From Gemmatimonadota bacterium (GTDB taxonomy: Bacteria > Gemmatimonadota > Gemmatimonadetes > JACCXV01 > JAHWKZ01), in NCBI GenBank assembly GCA_025931135.1, contig JAICNR010000007.1:1-38071 (forward strand): a stretch of 38,071 nucleotides of DNA, read 5' to 3'. Both the position numbers and the translations under genes were made by a program. This document shows, in pieces, positions 36,010 through 38,071 of this stretch. Numbering within the stretch: position 1 is the first letter of the stretch; the number at the start of each line of letters is the position of its first letter. A model generated the notes under the pieces. That model searched no databases and was not told the origin of the DNA. It worked only from the letters and a program-made list of their open reading frames with translations.

Positions 36010-37125
36010 TTGTCAATTCGACCCGCATGTGTGTCGCTGCTGATCGCGAGCCTGTGCCTCTGCCCGCGGGCAGCCGCTCAGGAAGGCGGCGCGGAAGGAG
36101 TCGATGACCCCCCTTCGGTGCCTGCCGTGTCGCGGCAGACTTGGGAGGAGGCCTGGAAGCTCGACGTCTCTCGGGGCGGCTCGGCCCCTCTCGTCTGGGC
36201 GGATACCCTGCTCCTCGTGGCGAGTCTCGACCGCAACTTGCACTGGATCTCGATCGGTTCCGAACCGCGAATCGAGTTCAAAGAGAACTACAAGGGCGGG
36301 TTCAGTGCGGCCCCCGTCGTCACGAGCCGGTTGATCTTCCTGCCGGAGCTCGAAAGCGGAAGCCGGCTCGTCGCGGTCGATCGGCTGACCCGCGAGATCG
36401 CGTGGACCGTCGAAGCGGGGGACCTGGCCGCGAGCCCGGTCGTCGACGGCAACCGGATCTACACCGTCTCCTCTCTGGGCGAGATCCGCGCATGGTCGGA
36501 CGACGGCACCGAGTTCTGGCGCACCGATCTGGAGACCCGGGTGACCTCGCGACCCGCTCTGCTCGGAACGACGCTCCTGGTTGCGTCCACCGACGGCTGG
36601 GTGCACGCGGTCGACGCGTCGGACGGCACGATCGAGGACGTCGTTTCGCCCGGGGCTGGTCCGATCTGGGGCGATCCCGTGGTCCTGCCCGATGAGGCCT
36701 CCGGCACGACCGCCGTCTTCACGACTCTCGGCGGCCAGGTCCTCGAGCTGGCGTCCGATCTGACGATCGTCCGGCAGCGCTCCTTCCCCTCGCGGTTCTT
36801 CGCCGGCCCCACGCGGGCAGGAGATCGACTATACCTCTCGGGACACGAGGGTACGATCTGGTGCTACGACTGGGAGGGGGATGCGATCGACTGGCGCCTC
36901 GATCTGGACGACGCCACCGTGCGGATGTCGCCGGCCGTCGGCGACGGACACCTCGCGGTCGGTGACCTCCAGGGCAATCTCGCGATCATCGATCGCGCGA
37001 GCGGGGTGAGCGAGTGGACGACGCGAGTGGACGGGGCCCTCACCTCGACCCCTCTGTTCCGCGGGGATCGGCTATTCGCGATCAGCGAGCAGGGCACACT
37101 CTACGCGTTTCGGCCCGCCCCCTGA
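36010..37125 (+). CDS. Secreted beta-propeller protein (PQQ-like repeats, BamB-like)
   Basis: About 371 residues from TTG 36010, with GGAGG six bases upstream. A signal peptide (SLLIASLCLCPRAAAQE) directs it out of the cytoplasm. The mature part holds seven or so propeller repeats of PQQ type with patterns such as SAAPVVTSRLIFLPELESGS, ASPVVDGNRIYTVSSLGEIR and MSPAVGDGHLAVGDLQGNLA. This resembles BamB, a scaffold of the outer-membrane assembly complex. Consistent with that, the next gene is an Omp85-type barrel, though it lies on the opposite strand. No lipobox Cys is seen at the cleavage site, unlike enteric BamB. A PQQ enzyme is unlikely because catalytic signatures are absent. Confidence 0.82.
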   Translation: MSIRPACVSLLIASLCLCPRAAAQEGGAEGVDDPPSVPAVSRQTWEEAWKLDVSRGGSAPLVWADTLLLVASLDRNLHWISIGSEPRIEFKENYKGGFSAAPVVTSRLIFLPELESGSRLVAVDRLTREIAWTVEAGDLAASPVVDGNRIYTVSSLGEIRAWSDDGTEFWRTDLETRVTSRPALLGTTLLVASTDGWVHAVDASDGTIEDVVSPGAGPIWGDPVVLPDEASGTTAVFTTLGGQVLELASDLTIVRQRSFPSRFFAGPTRAGDRLYLSGHEGTIWCYDWEGDAIDWRLDLDDATVRMSPAVGDGHLAVGDLQGNLAIIDRASGVSEWTTRVDGALTSTPLFRGDRLFAISEQGTLYAFRPAP

Positions 37126-37132
37126 TTCCACG

Positions 37133-38071
37133 CTAGTAGTTGTACCCCACGAAGAAGGACCAGTGGGAGTGGTTCTCCTCGTCGGGGAACAGGTCCCGCT
37201 TCTCTTCGATCTTGAAGCGGCGAGCCCAGTCCACGCGCAGGACGAACGGCCCGCCCAGAGGATACCGGAGCGATGCGCCCCAGCTTCCGAGGAGGCCGGG
37301 CCAGTTCCCCAGCTCCTGGAGCTCACCATCCTCCACGTACAGGCCCTCCGGGGTCCAGGCGTTCCCCACGTCCACGAACATCCCGCCCCAGACCCCGTTC
37401 GCGAGAAGCGAAGCCACTCCTGTGAGATAGTAGTTCGGCCGCAACAGGGGGAAGCGCCACTCCTGGTTGAGGAGAACCGTATAGGTGCCGTTCAGGATGT
37501 AGCTCGGGTAGCCACGCAGGGAGGCCGGGCCGCCCAGATAGTAGAACGTGGGCACGTCGCCGGATGCGAAGCGACCGCGGGCGCGCACCGCGTACGTGGT
37601 GTTCAGCGAGGTGCGGAAGTACTCGCGCACATCGAGCAGCACGTCGGTCGACTCCAGCTCACCTTCGGAAGCGTTGACCACCCCGCTCACCGTCAGGTTG
37701 ATACGCTGGCCGTCGACGGGTCCTACGGGTCCCCATAGGGAATTGTCGTAGACGTAGCTCGTGGACCCGATCGTGAGCCAGGCGTCCCGCAGGAAGATGT
37801 CCTCGACAACATCGAAATCGGTGGGCAGCTCGGTCAGGTTGTTCCGTTCGAACGCGAGCTCGGTCTCGATGCGCTGGAACTTCGAGATCGGATAGCTGAG
37901 GAGGCCGACTCCCCCCCAGCGCTCCTCGAAGAAGTCGTTCCGCACTCCGATCCCCTCCCCTCCGGCTCCCGGACGGTCAAACTCCGATCCGAGCAACGAA
38001 GTGAAGAAGGAACGGAAGCGGTACGCGCCGAAACCCCAGTTGAGCCTCTGCTTGAGATTCACGTACATGAA
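37133..38071 (-). CDS. Omp85/BamA-TamA-type outer-membrane barrel, 5' truncated by the window edge
   Basis: The last 312 residues are visible; the frame stays open through the edge, and the ATG at 38068 is internal. It shows many amphipathic barrel strands with aromatic girdles, the loop-6 signature PASLRGYPSY, the following GMFVDVGNAW strand and a final strand ending FVGYNY, as needed for recognition by the assembly machinery. These are features of the surface-antigen (D15) domain of BamA, TamA and patatin- or protease-fused relatives. The N-terminal domains that would distinguish these lie outside the window. It is convergent with the propeller gene, with a 7-base gap. Confidence 0.85.
   Translation of the reverse strand, partial: FMYVNLKQRLNWGFGAYRFRSFFTSLLGSEFDRPGAGGEGIGVRNDFFEERWGGVGLLSYPISKFQRIETELAFERNNLTELPTDFDVVEDIFLRDAWLTIGSTSYVYDNSLWGPVGPVDGQRINLTVSGVVNASEGELESTDVLLDVREYFRTSLNTTYAVRARGRFASGDVPTFYYLGGPASLRGYPSYILNGTYTVLLNQEWRFPLLRPNYYLTGVASLLANGVWGGMFVDVGNAWTPEGLYVEDGELQELGNWPGLLGSWGASLRYPLGGPFVLRVDWARRFKIEEKRDLFPDEENHSHWSFFVGYNY

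Overview
The window is roughly two-thirds G+C and densely coded, mostly on the minus strand, by a diderm bacterium. Outer-membrane barrels (an Omp85-type protein and a FadL/PorV-like protein), three lipoproteins, a PpiD/SurA-type periplasmic chaperone and a BamB-like propeller point to an outer membrane. Gly/Asp-rich lipoproteins, an Ala/Ser/Thr-rich insert in SecD and the mix of small conserved families suggest Gemmatimonadota or a related FCB-type lineage. That placement is inference: there is no rRNA gene here, and no tRNA gene, CRISPR array, transposase or phage gene was recognised.

Layout. 1-2 kb: 3' part of a polysaccharide tyrosine autokinase (+). 2-3.6 kb: M24 peptidase and a TPR protein (-), divergent from a PpiD-like chaperone (+, 3.8-5.6 kb). 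5.6-11.2 kb (-): TatA, a DUF4321 protein, polyprenyl diphosphate synthase, a PHP phosphoesterase, a fused homocysteine methyltransferase/methylene-THF reductase and a TPR protein. 11.3-14.3 kb (-): hutI and hutU of histidine breakdown. 14.4-17 kb (-): two lipoproteins that share a C-terminal domain. 17-20.4 kb (-): selenophosphate synthetase, RidA and formate-THF ligase. 20.6-28.8 kb (-): MetH, a membrane protein, TatD, SecF and SecD. 28.9-33.7 kb (-): a six-gene overlapping operon running alr, DUF1844, cdd, eutN/ccmL-like, DNRLRE lipoprotein, outer-membrane barrel. 33.8-38 kb: mazG (+), asnS (-), a propeller protein (+) and the 3' part of an Omp85 barrel (-).

Functional themes. One-carbon and methionine metabolism is rich: formate-THF ligase, methylene-THF reductase fused to a homocysteine methyltransferase, and cobalamin-dependent MetH lie within 16 kb. 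Envelope biogenesis is the second theme (SecDF, TatA, PpiD, BamB-like, Omp85, lipoproteins, Alr, polyprenyl synthase). Genes are often joined by 4-base start/stop overlaps (ATGA, GTGA), implying translational coupling.

Main points for a second look: (1) selD very probably continues upstream through an in-frame TGA read as selenocysteine, with a hairpin at bacterial-SECIS distance; (2) two related, highly structured intergenic elements (6122-6275 and 18591-18707) share ordered sequence blocks and long complementary arms, and may be an RNA or palindromic repeat family; (3) a lone microcompartment-vertex-type EutN/CcmL protein sits inside an overlapping operon with envelope genes and no shell-hexamer gene; (4) a two-cysteine domain is shared by two adjacent lipoproteins; (5) a perfect 15-base palindrome lies in the spacer of a near-consensus promoter.
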